Notes under the pieces: model-generated
The model's database searches: none
What the model was told of the DNA's origin: nothing
What the model saw: the letters and a program-made list of their open reading frames with translations, nothing else
Source: Apis mellifera
Taxonomy: Eukaryota; Arthropoda; Insecta; Hymenoptera; Apidae
Reading direction: 5' to 3'
Length of the DNA: 64,000 nucleotides
Assembly (NCBI RefSeq): GCF_003254395.2
Contig: NC_037639.1
Location: forward strand, 8,732,501-8,796,500
Shown here: positions 52,244 to 63,233 of the stretch, in pieces
Position numbering within the stretch: position 1 is the first letter of the stretch
Layout: each line of letters starts with the position of its first letter
Program-made: the position numbers and the translations under genes

Positions 52244-52278
52244 ATGCACACACATCAGGCGTCGTCGCATCACGCATC
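52244..52278 (+). CDS. predicted exon 1 (coding part) of an unrecognised gene
   Basis: An ATG at 52,244 starts a 12-codon piece (MHTHQASSHHA plus the first two bases of a Ser codon) that ends at a perfect donor core, ATC|GTAAGTCG. The exon ends in phase 2, exactly the phase needed by the exon at 54,188. The same frame is open upstream to 52,079, so an earlier non-ATG extension cannot be excluded. The first in-frame ATG of the next exon (54,225, context TTTACAATG) is an alternative start; in that case this exon is 5' leader. The first intron would be 1,909 bases. The protein family is not recognised. Confidence 0.4.
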
Positions 52279-53099
52279 GTAAGTCGCACGTATGAGCGAA
52301 GCGCAAGGCCGGAGAAAAAGCGAGAGAGGGGCCAGAGAAGGGAAGTTGGTACCCCCCTTTCGGTAGGGATTCCATACGAGGAGAAAGACAGACGGCAACA
52401 CAGAGAGCAGCAACCCTTCTTCCGTCACCCCTCGCCCCCACCAGACCACGCCTTCTCGACCTACCGCCACAACTGCCACAATATCGTCCCTCTCCCCCAC
52501 ACCTACTCGCTTCTTCTACACTTACATACATACACATCGGTCTCTGTTCCATCACCTACCCTGCCTGTTTCCATCCTCCCCGGAGACCGCGTCATTTCCG
52601 CGTCGAGTCGATAGAAAATTTAATAGACGGTTTTTAGAATATTTCCTAGTAGTGTGTCTACTATTTTTGAACCGGGCTTGATTTCCGTTCCTTTTCACCG
52701 ATGAGCTCGCGTTCTCGCGATCGTTACGAAGATTTAACGAGATTTAAAGGGGTGACACGTACTGGATGGGGAAACGTAACGTAAACGGAAACGTCAAGTC
52801 AATCTTTCTAAAGTTTACACAATTTACAAGCTGAAGGTAGTGGAGGCAGTCCCGTTTCCATCCGCGAGGAAAGAAAATAGCATCCGTCAAAACGGTGGAA
52901 AATGGCAACGTCACCGGAAGCAGCCGACACACTTCACTCTATTTCGCCGGAACGAAATCTCATCGTCGGTTCCCGGTAGAGCGTGGCTAAAGCATGCACT
53001 TTGTTCGAAGACAACGAAAGGGAACGAGGACGAAAAGCTAGGGAGGAGGGGAGGCTGCATAGGTGAATAGGAGGAGGGAGGGGGCGACAGACACCTATT

Positions 53100-53420
53100 T
53101 GAAAACTGTCGCTAAGGGTTAGTAAGTCCGTAAGGGTGTAACTAGTAGGAACGCGCCGTCATCGCGAGGGTGGAGCGAGCTTGCCATAGGGGTCTTCGTC
53201 ATTATTGAAGGAAGTTCCGCGTTCCCTTGTCGTCTTGTGATCCTGATCCCTTTCCCCCTCCATAGGGCCAACCCCTAGCGGCGCGCGCTGTCTCTCATCA
53301 AAACAACCCGACTCGAACAGAGGCCGGGACTTGACTGCAACTAGCTAGCTTCCTGCTCGCGTTCCAACCGCGTTCGTACCTGCTGCGAACTTGCCGCCTG
53401 CCTGCCCTGCCCTACCTTCC
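53100..53420 (+). promoter_or_regulatory. possible alternative promoter inside intron 1
   Basis: A G/C-rich, microsatellite-free block containing CGGCGCGCGCTG and the initiator-like TCTCATCAAAACAACC, followed by leader-like sequence. No clear donor joins it to exon 2; the best is the weak TTCAG|GTTATT at about 53,608. The evidence is composition and position only. Confidence 0.25.
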
Positions 53421-54187
53421 TGCCTTGTCGACACTCCAGACAGAATTCATCATGCACGGTTGCAACCCTCCTTCCCTCCCCCCTTCTCCTCGGTTGTTAA
53501 GTCTGGCAAGGCGAGCGACACCGTGGCGTGTTCCCCGTACGAGAAGCTTTTAACCACGCGAGGCCAAGAAGAAGGGTTTCCAAGTCGTTTCGTTTCATTC
53601 GATCTTCAGGTTATTTGTCGCGAAGCTTGGGATGTTCGATATTAAAGCGGCGAAGTTAAGAGTGAATTCTTTCCGCATCGAGGGAGAAGAAGATCAGCGA
53701 CGCAAACTCGTTGAAAATCTGTGAAATATACGCGTGAATATCGAATCTCGATCCTCGTATATCGGTTTATTGAGAAGGTTTACCCCGTTGACTCCCCGTG
53801 TACGACGTCTAGGTCGCGCGTTAGATACCGTGAAACGGAATCGCGCGTGAAAAAGCTTGGTCGAAGATTGTCCCCGTTTGCGGGATTTGCGAGGCGGATA
53901 TTGATAAAAATGGTGTGTATAAAACGAAGGGAGGGGAAATATAGACGAAAGTTTTATTCTCCTTCGAATGGCTTGGTTGGTGCGAAGCCATGAATCTTAT
54001 TTTCCCAACGATCATGGGTGTTTCGTTTCAGAGAAATTGTACAAAATTATTCTCGATCGTTGGGGATCATTATACAAATTCCTATCCTTTATTCTTGCCT
54101 GATATTCAAACCGGTTCCGGTGAAATGCGCCTCGGGCCTTCACGAAGCCTCTTTTTTTTTTCCTTTTCACCAACGCTCTTTTCCTAG

Positions 54188-54253
54188 TCGAAGTCGAAGC
54201 GAGCGAGAGGTTCGCTCGTTTACAATGATCAGACCATCCAAGCCTGTATCCAA
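54188..54253 (+). CDS. predicted exon 2 of the 52-54 kb gene model
   Basis: The acceptor is textbook quality: a long pyrimidine tract from about 54,151 ending CTCTTTTCCTAG. The 66 base exon ends at CCAA|GTAAGC. It is open throughout in the frame carried from exon 1 and encodes an Arg/Ser-rich stretch (RSRSEREVRSFT) followed by MIRPSKPVS. The internal ATG at 54,225 has a good insect context and could be the true start, because upstream-open sequence of this length is not decisive. The exon enters in phase 2 and leaves in phase 2, matching both neighbours. No domain is recognised; the basic, serine-rich character suggests a disordered N-terminus. Confidence 0.5.
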
Positions 54254-54564
54254 GTAAGCCTGCAAAGGAAATTAACTCAAACCGAACGAGTTTCGTTTCT
54301 CTTATTCGCTGCTCTAATCTCTCTTCATCTGTTCCGCGCTGTCCGCGCGGCCAGTTCTCCTTCTCGTCGTCCTTCTCTCCTCCTCCTTCGACCATTTTCC
54401 AACGCTTATTCTCGAACGCTTCGCCCTCGGTTCACCGATTCCCCTTCCCTACCCTTCCCTCCATCAGCTCCCCCTTCGCTCGCGCGCACCGGCCATATCC
54501 TATCGCAATCTTTCTTGCGCGCCCAAGCATTTTTCTGAGAACCGTCTCGCTCGCGCCGTTGCAG

Positions 54565-54643
54565 GGCAATCGCCCAAATGCTGACGCAGCCGGAGCTCAC
54601 CCGGCGAAGATCGCTCCACTATCTCGCCGACCTATCCGGCCAG
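54565..54643 (+). CDS. predicted exon 3 of the 52-54 kb gene model
   Basis: A 311 base intron ends GCGCCGTTGCAG. The 79 base exon completes a Lys codon from exon 2 and then encodes AIAQMLTQPELT, RRRSLHYLADLSGQ, and stops at CAG|GTACGTATG, a good donor in phase 0. Only this frame keeps continuity with exon 2. The RRRS motif is a protein kinase A-type consensus (RRxS), and the segment after it looks helical. An in-frame ATG at 54,578 (CCCAAATGC) could be a further alternative start. The remainder of the gene must lie further along the plus strand. No family is recognised, so no function is assigned. Confidence 0.5.
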
Positions 54644-56472
54644 GTACGTATGTACGTACATCTGCTACATTTGCGATTGGAAACTTTCCTCTCCATCCGT
54701 AGAAATTAAACGTTCGCGCTCCCTCAGTTGAAGGAAGATCAACGCCGATTGATTCGAAATCAATGTTTCCTTTTATTCGACAAACGTTTTCTTTATTCTC
54801 GTTTATTTCTGAAAAATGAGTTTTTAATCCCCATTCTTATTCTCATCGACGAAGAGAGGATAGAAATAAAAGATTCAGGGTAATAGGAACAAAGAAATAT
54901 TTGTGCATTGTGCGAATTTCATTTCAATTCAATTGCTATTTCCGTCCGCGAAGAAAATTATCGTTCAACTTTTGATTTCAATAATTCCATAATAACCTGG
55001 ATCTGGAAATGTTCGTTCCGAATATTTTAATACACGCTCCCATTTAATAACGTTATTAACGGTCGTTGAGATTTCGATCAAGTTAATCGTTAATTGAAAA
55101 AAATTCTGCTCCCTCCGTCAAGCAAATATTTCTCCGTTTATCTTTGTTCCCATTTCGCATCTTGACAACAGGGTTTCATTTCTTTTGAAATCCTGAAAAA
55201 TCAATCCTGAATATGGCTCAACTTTTGATTTCGATAATTTTTTTTTCCAGGATTTTTTTAATGGATTTTGACGAAATGGCAAAGGAGAAAAAAGAAATGG
55301 CACGAATTATATATTTTTCGCAACGGTTAATGCGCGTTTATTAATTCCATTAGCGGCATTAGCCGTTACATAAATGCATCGTGTTTCCATGACGTTACGC
55401 GGCTAATCGCTAATTGCAAAGTATTTTGCCAGAAATACGAAACGAGCGCAAATAATCGGGGGTGATATTCAAGCCAAGTGGCCAGATTGTTTCCCCGATA
55501 ACAAATGGGATCCGCGCGAACGATTACTTTCGGCCGGTACACGCTTTTAATAATTGGCATCATTCCGCACTCAGCGCGTACTAATTACATGCGAATGGTA
55601 TGTTAAATTATGGTAATGAAACGGGGCGAAAACTTACGGCGGCATTAAATAACGGTAAGGATGAAAAGCCAAATTTCCATTCGGCTCATGACGAATGGTG
55701 ATTGCGATCGTTTCCGCTCCACCGGAATCCATTATAGACTTGTTCTACGCCTGACATTATCTCGCCACCGCGAGGCGGAGGTTGTAATTAGTTGTGCATA
55801 GTAATCCGTCACGAAATGCACTTTCCGGCGAATCACGCTCACTGATCGAGAAAAATAATATTATCGCGATACGTACAAGCCTCTATTATAACGACCCCCT
55901 TCCTTCAACGAGAGGGGAAGGGGATCCGAATCTAACCAGTTTATTATTTTTATCGTCGAATAATGGAGGTCAACGTGTTCTTTCCTTTAACGTTACAAGC
56001 CCGTGGATAATGCAAAAGATCTAAAATTAACTTTCTCGTTAGGAACGGTGGATTAATATTTTTACACGAAACGTAATTACGTGAATTGATACACACGATA
56101 AACAGATGTAGTTTAACGTAGTTTAAGAAATAAGAACAATACGAAGGAGATTAACTTGAATCCCTTGCACGAAACAAATCGTGCATTGTGAATGAATACG
56201 CGATAATAAAAAAAAGAATAGAAGATACAAATAAAATTCTATTCCATCAAGCTTCTATTGCATTGCTCTTAAATTTATCAAACTTACTCTTCCTTGAATA
56301 AAAAATTCGTTCCAGGGAAACAAAAATTGCGCGAGCATTTAACTCGAGACACGATTCCTTCGTCACGATTTATACTCTACTCCTTATAATCTTGCTCAAG
56401 AACAAAGATCTTCTGATTTCTCCGATCCGTCATCCAAAACCAGTTTTCGTGAACAAACACGGACAATACCAG
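54644..56472. other. gene-free stretch, probably intronic
   Basis: Downstream of predicted exon 3 the DNA returns to A/T-rich single-copy sequence with no acceptor-bounded open frame. A donor-like ACG|GTAAGG at about 55,651 has no partner. Confidence 0.6.
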
Positions 56473-56589
56473 CGCGGGTCCGGCCACGGCCACGTTACAC
56501 TTGTTTTACATAAGCCACCGGTGGCGGGTTTCAAATTACGCGGTCACTTAAATCTTGGAAATTTATTGCTCGAAGGGCCGCCGAATCAC
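56473..56589 (+). CDS. candidate internal exon, phase 0 to phase 0 (speculative)
   Basis: Bases 56,473-56,589 are open for exactly 39 codons between an AATACCAG acceptor-like site and a strong donor, CAC|GTGAGTAC. Both borders are phase 0, so it could follow predicted exon 3 directly. An alternative acceptor with a better pyrimidine tract (ends CCAAAACCAG, 56,443) would extend it by 29 bases. The peptide starts RGSGHGHVTLVLHKPP and ends LLLEGPPNH; it is Gly/His-rich at first and then Leu-rich, with no recognised domain. The weak acceptor is the main argument against it. Confidence 0.22.
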
Positions 56590-57623
56590 GTGAGTACGCC
56601 GTGTATCGGAGGAGGGAGAGTGGTAAACCATTCAGGCGGACCGAGTCAGCCTCCAGTTCGGCTATCGTTCCTCCGTTCGTTTAACGTTCGCACCGTGAAT
56701 TACCTAATCTATTTTACGGGGCCAGGCGGCGCCTCATGAGCATCTCCTCCCCGATAAGTGTTTCACCGACGCCACCGATCTTTCTCACCACGAGTTGTAG
56801 GTAAGCGTGCGTTAAAAACGTTATCACGGGTGTAATTAGAGCGTCGCCCGATGAAACACGGCATGGACACGACTTCCGCCGTGCCCTCCCCCTACTTCCT
56901 GCGATCGATGCCTCGGATTCACGACTGTTCGTTCGATCGTGAGATTTTTTTTTGTCCCGCGGCCGAACAATTTCGCGGAATTCTTCTTGATCGAATTTAA
57001 TTAAGCGTGGGGAGAGGGGGAATTGTGGATCGTAATTGAATGCAACGGGAAGGAAAAATGGCGAGAGTGGAAATAATAGGTTTCTTTTATTTTTTTCTTT
57101 TTTTTTTCTTTTCCCTCTTTCTCTCTTGGGAAGAAGGAAAAGAATCAGTCCTTTTGATCGTGAAACAACTCGCATTATACATTTTTATTTCCCTACGTTT
57201 TTCATCTTAATTCGTTCCATCGCTGTGAGAAGAGCGATCTTTTTTTTTTTCGTCTCCGATTTTAAAACTCGATTCCCCGTATTCAATTATTTTACCGGGT
57301 AATAAAGTTTGTAAAGATGATAACGCAAAGGTTATCAAATTGTCGAAATTTTTTTATCCAATTCTCCGCGTTAACTACTTTTTTCGAGGTTGTATATTAA
57401 TATTTAAAATTCACGTTCAAATATGATGAAAATTCACGATAAAATCATGATATATTTGATTTATCTCGAATTTCATGAAAAATAATTGTAAAATCGTGAA
57501 TGTACGAGATTTCAAAGATTTCAACGATAAAAGTTTCCTGATAGAGGAAAAAGAAAGTGAAAACAGAAGTATATAGAATTAAGGTAGAGATTGTTTCAAA
57601 GTCGTATTTAGTATCACCTGCAG

Positions 57624-57821
57624 AGTGTTGGATTTCTAGCTTCAACTTTAGTTAACAGTGTCGGAAAGGAAGCAGTATATCCAACACTGGGAACAGGGGC
57701 AAAACTGAGGGCTGTTTTGCTCAAGAATAGTTACAGCCTCTGGCTCGTGAAGTATAGCTCCATTGCACAGCGCGATGAGAATGTGTTCATTTTACATTCC
57801 GGAACACTGCGTGAAACATGA
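57624..57821 (+). CDS. acceptor-bounded 65-codon open frame overlapping a 65 nt hairpin
   Basis: After ATCACCTGCAG one frame stays open for 65 codons to a TGA; the other two forward frames close within a few codons. The peptide (for example VGKEAVYPTLGTGAKLRA and SLWLVKYSSIAQRDENVF) has balanced composition unlike the noise frames around it. There is no internal ATG, so it would be a terminal exon, and its phase 0 entry would fit predicted exon 3. The first 65 bases also fold: AGTGTTGGAT (57,624-57,633) pairs perfectly with ATCCAACACT (57,679-57,688), with an inner CTTC/GAAG stem. An RNA gene (pre-miRNA-like, or the 5' half of an H/ACA RNA) is therefore an alternative. No known miRNA seed is recognised. 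Confidence 0.28.
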   Translation, partial: SVGFLASTLVNSVGKEAVYPTLGTGAKLRAVLLKNSYSLWLVKYSSIAQRDENVFILHSGTLRET

Positions 57822-60800
57822 AGTTTGAAAGATCACGCGAAACTCAACGACGGGAATAATATAATTCGAATGTAAACGGGGGCGGATCGTAAGTGAATTT
57901 TCACCTTTTTCGGTGGAAACGGGAAGAATTTCATTGCACGTTTTTTTTTTTCATATCGAAATTTAAAACATCGCATTGTATCGCCATATATTTTTTTCGC
58001 ATAACGGCGCAATTTTACGAAACATTCTCCCCGCCAAACCTCTTCACGTGCAAGCAACAGGTCAACAAATTTGCTCGTTTAGAAAATTTTTCAGAAAGAT
58101 TAAGCGTCACGATAAATCTACATTTTCGAACGTTATATAACCTCCCATTTACCTTTATCCGTAAATTCTTATTTAACGCGAATATTTGTCCAGGTGGGGG
58201 GAGACAATTCGCGCGTGCCAAGCTATTAACGCAAATTAACAAAATTCGAAACGAAGATCATTTCAAACGCTTCCCGCTCGGGCGAAATAATTCGAAATAA
58301 TTGCGAAAAAAAGGCAAGAAGCTAAAATTGAATCGGGAATTTCGAGAGTAGCGGCAGCAATGCGGGTATTGAGAAATTTATTAACACCGACCTTCTTATC
58401 GTGGTGGTAGTCCGGCGCTATCCTCTAAATAATAGCTAAGCACGCGTTATCACGGCTATAATTAGGCGGTCGATCCGTCTGAAGAATGAATCACGGTAAA
58501 TCAGGAACGAGCGAAACACCCTTTAAAGGCGCGGAGTGGAGAGGAGCGGTGGCGGTGATCGGCGAAAAGCCTCGCAGGTGTCCGCTTCCTTGGGGAGGAA
58601 GAGGAGGAGAAAGGGGGAGAGGGAGCACCGGTAACCCGGTAATTACGCTATCTCCTCCTGTAACGCGTTGTTAACGAATTATTCCTCGCCGCGATAAAGC
58701 GGAGAAATATAAACGGTCGCGTATCGCGGCCTGCCGTACCGTGTTATCTTCGACCGTTTCATTCTTATCTGGGCGAGGATCGTGGCGTCGCGGATGTTCC
58801 ACTTTCGATACCATTGCTCGCCCCGATTATGCTCGCCACACGCGCATAAATTGCGATTTACGACCTCGCCGAGGGACCCCACCTCCCCCTCTCATTCTCA
58901 TCCGGTCTCCAACGCCGGACACTTCCCTTCTCCGATCCCGATCTTTATCGATGTCCTCCCGAGCGTTAAGGAAACGTATGCACGTGTATCGGTAATGGTC
59001 GTTTTGTATCGTTTTGGATCGTAATCGAGGAAATGTTGACAAAATTGCGATCGTTTGCGGTGGAAGGTGGGTGTTTCCGTGGCGGAAGGATCCATGGAAG
59101 GAAGGTAAAAATCGCGCAACGACTCGAGCTCTTTCTCGAGATTATATAAGATAAGAGATGATTCTGCGCGCGGGGTGTAATCAGTGGAAATAGTGCGTGT
59201 CCCGACCGGTGGACGTACATCTACTAGGTATTCTTAGACCTGTTTTCAAGTTACAACATTCTACGATAAATTGTATAAATATATAACATTGTAATAGGCA
59301 ATTATTTGCAAATTCTTTAATAATTATACAAATCGAAATCGATATATTTCGTTCGCTTAGAGAATAATTCTAGCATAAAAAGAAAAACAAAAACGCGCGT
59401 AATAAGCGGAAAACATCTAATCGAAATGACAACGTCTCGATCCCATCCCCCCGAACCGCCGCCACCTTTTATTAAATCCAACAGCATCGGCCCCCGGTTG
59501 CGAGGCGAAGGTTTTGCCGGGCGAATCGATTTTCAGAAGGCAGCGGATAAGGCAGCGGAAAAATCGCGGCACCGAGCCGAGATATGGAAAAACGAGAAAC
59601 TTCCCCCGACTAATTTAATTCCCCGTCCCCTCGCCAGATCGCCGATAAAGAAGTTTACGCGGGGCTGGTTTAAGCGGCCGATGACTATGAAAATGTTTTA
59701 TTGCCGGCGGTATTGCCCTTAAAACCGGCGTAGGCGAGCCATTCCCAGACTCCGCTCGATCGATATTTATAACGTATTGCGCGTCGCGTGCCTCCCTCCC
59801 TCCTTCCCTCCGCCTCCAGAAATACCCACGGCGTTTAAACGCGTAAAGAACACGCGTTAAACGAGAACGGAACGGATTAAACGATTTACGATTCGGTACG
59901 AGCCGCTTATTGAAACATCGCCGCGTCGCGTTCCCTCGGCGGGGGTGGGGTGCACGCGGTCGAAACGCTTTCCATCGCCGCCGCCGCCGACGTAATTGGT
60001 CGTCGCAACCCGATTTGCGGCTCGTAATATCGCGATTCCGCGGGAAATACGCGCGGAACCGTTGGTAAATTGTCGCGTGAAACGGTTTTTCTATCGCGCC
60101 ACACGTTTTTAGTGCTTGGATGCATTATTATCGGGCGACGATACTTTGTTTTCGTGTATATATATATATAGGAAATTTATCGGTTTTATTCGCGTTGTTG
60201 TTCGACAACAATCGCGAATTCCTGTGCAACGAAGCTTTCCACGAGGCGAGGGGGAAATACGGTTTAATACGGTATATTTATCTTTGGATGGAAATTTTCC
60301 GCTTTACGAGAGGTTCGAGAATAAAGTCTTGGGCCATTTTGGTCGAATGATTCCTCGTCGTCACGGTCCGCGATTTCGAAAAGCTTCTGTGAGCTAAATC
60401 GCATTCATACGAGAAATTTCGTTGGCTCCTGGCCCCGAAAGGGGCTCTGTCTTATTCCATCAGTTCTCTCTCTGTATTTCTCTCGATCCATTCACACGCA
60501 CACGCGTACACATACCCTCCTCTCTGTTAGTAGTCCAGTATCCATACCAACGAGGACGCAGAAGAAATTTCTGGGAAATTTCTCCTGGAAATTTTCCAGA
60601 TATTTTCCCTCGAATCATCAAGGCTTCTCTATAGTACTTATTATCGAGGGTGGCGATTTAATTTAATTAATCGATGCGATGCTCGACGAAGTGGCAAGCG
60701 GTAATTAATCAACGAATCTTGGTATTTCATCGTTGCTCGTCATCTTCGAACACAACGCGCGATTCTTCACAACCGCGTTGCGATTCAATAAGACGGGATA

Positions 60801-62111
60801 ACATCTGGACGCTATGTAATTTTCAGCCGACACATGGCCGGGCAAACGGCGCAGAAACTTTCTGACGTATTCTTCGCCATTCCAGCGGGACAATTTGCGC
60901 GACACCTACCCTCGCCGTGTTATTTCGCGACTCCGTGTCCCGCGTTTTATCTCAATTTCCATCCCCGTTTCCCTCTCTTTCTTTCGCGCGCCACCATTTA
61001 CAATATTTTCCCTCGCCTCCCTCCCCCTCCCCCTGCAAACCCCCTTGTTTCTCGTAACAACAACGCGCCACGGGTTACGAAAATATTCCGTTTCCGTGCC
61101 AGCGGCAACGGATCCCGTGTCCGCGCACCTTTTTTCGTCTTTTGAAATAAACCGCGTGTCGGTTCTTGGATCGTCCACATCCCTTTGTTATTCCTTATGC
61201 GTGACAGAATCGGTAAAAAATGCAGCTAAGAGTGTCATATTGCGTGTTTTAATTTATAGAAATACACCTTGTTGCTACCTTATCTCTTTATTTTCCACGA
61301 CACGCTTTCATGTTTCCGTGGATTCGGGCGATAAACTCGCGTCGTCCCATTTCTTGAATTACATTACTTTATTTTCGTGAAACATTTTCGCACAATCTCC
61401 TTTTCGAAACGTTGGCCGGAAGAACGCGGGGAAAAAGTCCAACCGATTTTGAACTTGACTATTCCGCTTTTTTCCCGTCCTTCGTGAATTGTCACGTCAA
61501 TAATGCGAGCTCGCGTCCACTCGCCGGTATTTTTCGTTCGGACGTGGCGGAGCGGCGTGACTCGCGCCATTGACCGAGAAAATTATGCGACGCCGGGGAC
61601 CCTCGTTTCCGTGAAGTCGAGCGAGCGTGCCGCGCCGTGACACGGATGGAAGAATTTCGAAGGGCACGCGCATTTCACGAAGTTTCACGGATCGATCGTT
61701 CAAACGGGCCAACGTTTCCCCCCGCTCCGACGTATAGGGCGTCGTAAACGAAAGTTGGCTCAATCGTGTATAATTTTTCCAGGTGGATATTAAATTAAAT
61801 TTCCCTCCCGTACCACGGATATTTCATCGGATCGGATTAATTCCCTCCAATCAGGAAGAGCAGCCAACAAATTGTCGTCACTCATCGAAACAGAGCGGTT
61901 TATCGTTAAAGAAAAGTACAAGATACTTTTCGAAAGGAAGTGAGTCACAAATTCTTGTTTCTTATTATTATTAAACGAATCTCATTTAATTTAATGATTC
62001 CAGATTAAGAAATGAGGATATAAATACAACAATGAATAATCAAAAATTAAGAGAGAGAGAAATAGTAATAATTCAATCAATCATCTCGATTCATGTTCTC
62101 GTATTTAAATT
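57822..62111. other. gene-free stretch, non-coding
   Basis: No gene is supported. CpG-rich patches at 58.5-59.0 and 59.4-60.1 kb have opposing chance frames. At 60.8-61.4 kb overlapping frames exist on both strands without splice borders. A short AT array lies at 60,157-60,170. Confidence 0.6.
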
Positions 62112-62192
62112 TCATATGGCGCCTCCTCGTCCGAGGAAACGATGCACAAGGGCGACCACCATTCGCACGACTTGTTGTTCTTCTTCGTCCAT
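62112..62192 (-). CDS. possible small ORF, 26 aa (speculative)
   Basis: On the minus strand, CTCTTCATGGAC starts a 26-residue frame (MDEEEQQVVRMVVALVHR then FLGRGGAI) closed by TGA. It has an acidic head, a hydrophobic/amphipathic helix-like middle and a basic Gly-rich end, the profile of some membrane micropeptides. It overlaps the antisense frame at 62,142-62,306, so at most one is likely to be real. No homologue is recognised. Confidence 0.15.
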   Translation of the reverse strand: MDEEEQQVVRMVVALVHRFLGRGGAI

Positions 62193-62306
62193 GAAGAGGG
62201 ACGAGGAATAGCAAGGATGAAAGTCGCTCGCGCTATTTTCCACGGACGTAGAAAGGAAAGAGGGGAGGAATACCTCTGGCGCGGTCCCCGAGCGCCTAAT
62301 CTCTAA
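62142..62306 (+). CDS. possible small ORF, 54 aa (speculative)
   Basis: An ATG at 62,142 opens 54 codons (start MHKGDHHSHDLLFFFVHEE, end YLWRGPRAPNL). The frame is also open 12 codons upstream. A second plus frame is open across about 62,221-62,445. Several simultaneous open frames point to high G/C content as the cause. The 62,105-62,455 block resembles the promoter-like block at 51.5 kb and may be the leader or promoter of the 63 kb model rather than coding. Confidence 0.15.
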   Translation: MHKGDHHSHDLLFFFVHEEGRGIARMKVARAIFHGRRKERGEEYLWRGPRAPNL

Positions 62307-62997
62307 GTGGCGTCATTTATCTGTAGAGGCGGATACATACGTGCTGCCGGGTCTCTCCACGGCCGTCGGCGGGTTGGTGTGCGAGACGTGGGTGAAGTGG
62401 GTGCCTCCTAGTCTCGTCAACTCGGAAAGATCGCCGTCTCCTTAGGGAGCAGCGAAAAAAAATGTACCTTCCTTCTTTCAGCCGGTCGTGAAAAGCGAGC
62501 GGGGAAATATTCTCCTCGGGATAATCGTGCGACGAACGATGATAAATTTCTCGATCTCTTCTCGTGGAATCGAAGGAAGAATTCGTTATTTCCTTTCCCC
62601 TGGTGGTATTTATTGCCTGATCTTGAGCGACGAAAAATTGATTTTAACAACAGTTTTTTTTTTTTTCCTCTTCGTTTGGCTTTCAGTTTCAAGCGAGATC
62701 GGTGAACGGAGCCGAATCGCGAGACTTTCTTGAAATGAAATGAAAACGGAGAAACTTGGGAGGATTAAATTAACTTCGTAAGGTGAGGAAAGATTGGAGT
62801 ACCTTCGTAAATAAGAGGGTTGGAAAAATTTAATGGTCAAAGAGGGAATCAAAATCTCCTCGAAACTCGGACGGCCACCTCGAAAAGAAGCTCCCCGGAT
62901 AATACTGGTGTGAGCAAGGTGTAAGGGGAGGGAGGAGGTGTAGGAAAAAAAAAAAAAAAGAAAGGAGCAACGAAGAGGAGAGTAAGAGGTGATCCTA

Positions 62998-63098
62998 ATG
63001 GCAGTAGTGTCCTTCTGTCGCTCGGGAATCGTGTACGGCTCCTTGAACAGGAGGGTCTCTGCGGCCTCCCTGAAATCCTTGGTAGTAGTACAACGAAG
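62998..63098 (+). CDS. predicted exon 1: mitochondrial-presequence-like N-terminus
   Basis: An ATG at 62,998 (an in-frame TAA lies 15 bases upstream, so this is the first possible start) opens 33 codons ending at a strong donor, CGAAG|GTGAGATGG. The peptide starts MAVVSFCRSGIVYGSLNRR and continues VSAASLKSLVVVQR: no acidic residue, six basic residues (five Arg, one Lys) spaced among Ser/Ala/Val/Leu. That is the classical profile of a cleavable mitochondrial targeting sequence, with RSYA at the splice junction as a plausible processing region. The antisense strand is also open here, but lacks a usable donor. An upstream poly-A argues against an acceptor before this exon, supporting a first exon. 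Confidence 0.42.
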
Positions 63099-63233
63099 GT
63101 GAGATGGTAACCTGAGGCGTTGCCTGAACATTACCTAGCCACGGTTGGCGATCCGAACCGAAACCTTATCCGTTCCTCTCTTAAGAAACTCTCTCCGTTC
63201 TCTCTCTCTTTCTCTCTCTTTGCTCTCTCGCAG

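Larger units (their letters stand above)
62105..62455 (+). promoter_or_regulatory. G/C-rich promoter-like island upstream of the 63 kb model
   Basis: About 350 bases free of microsatellites and homopolymers, ending in a G/C-rich run (GTGCTGCCGGGTCTCTCCACG). The position 0.5-0.9 kb upstream of the predicted start fits a promoter or leader exon. Between them, a strong acceptor (poly-T, GGCTTTCAG, 62,686) and a strong donor (GTAAG|GTGAGG, 62,782) bound a 96 base stretch with early stops, possibly an untranslated exon. Confidence 0.25.

Noticed and set aside
62942..62962. Poly-A run as the tail of a retro-copy
   Set aside because: No gene-like sequence precedes it and no target-site duplication was seen.
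62998..63131. Minus-strand exon encoding KDFREAAETLLFKEPYTIPE
   Set aside because: The antisense peptide looks protein-like, but only weak donors (GTTCAA, GTACAC) exist, whereas the plus strand has a strong donor and a matching acceptor. Antisense openness of a real exon is common.
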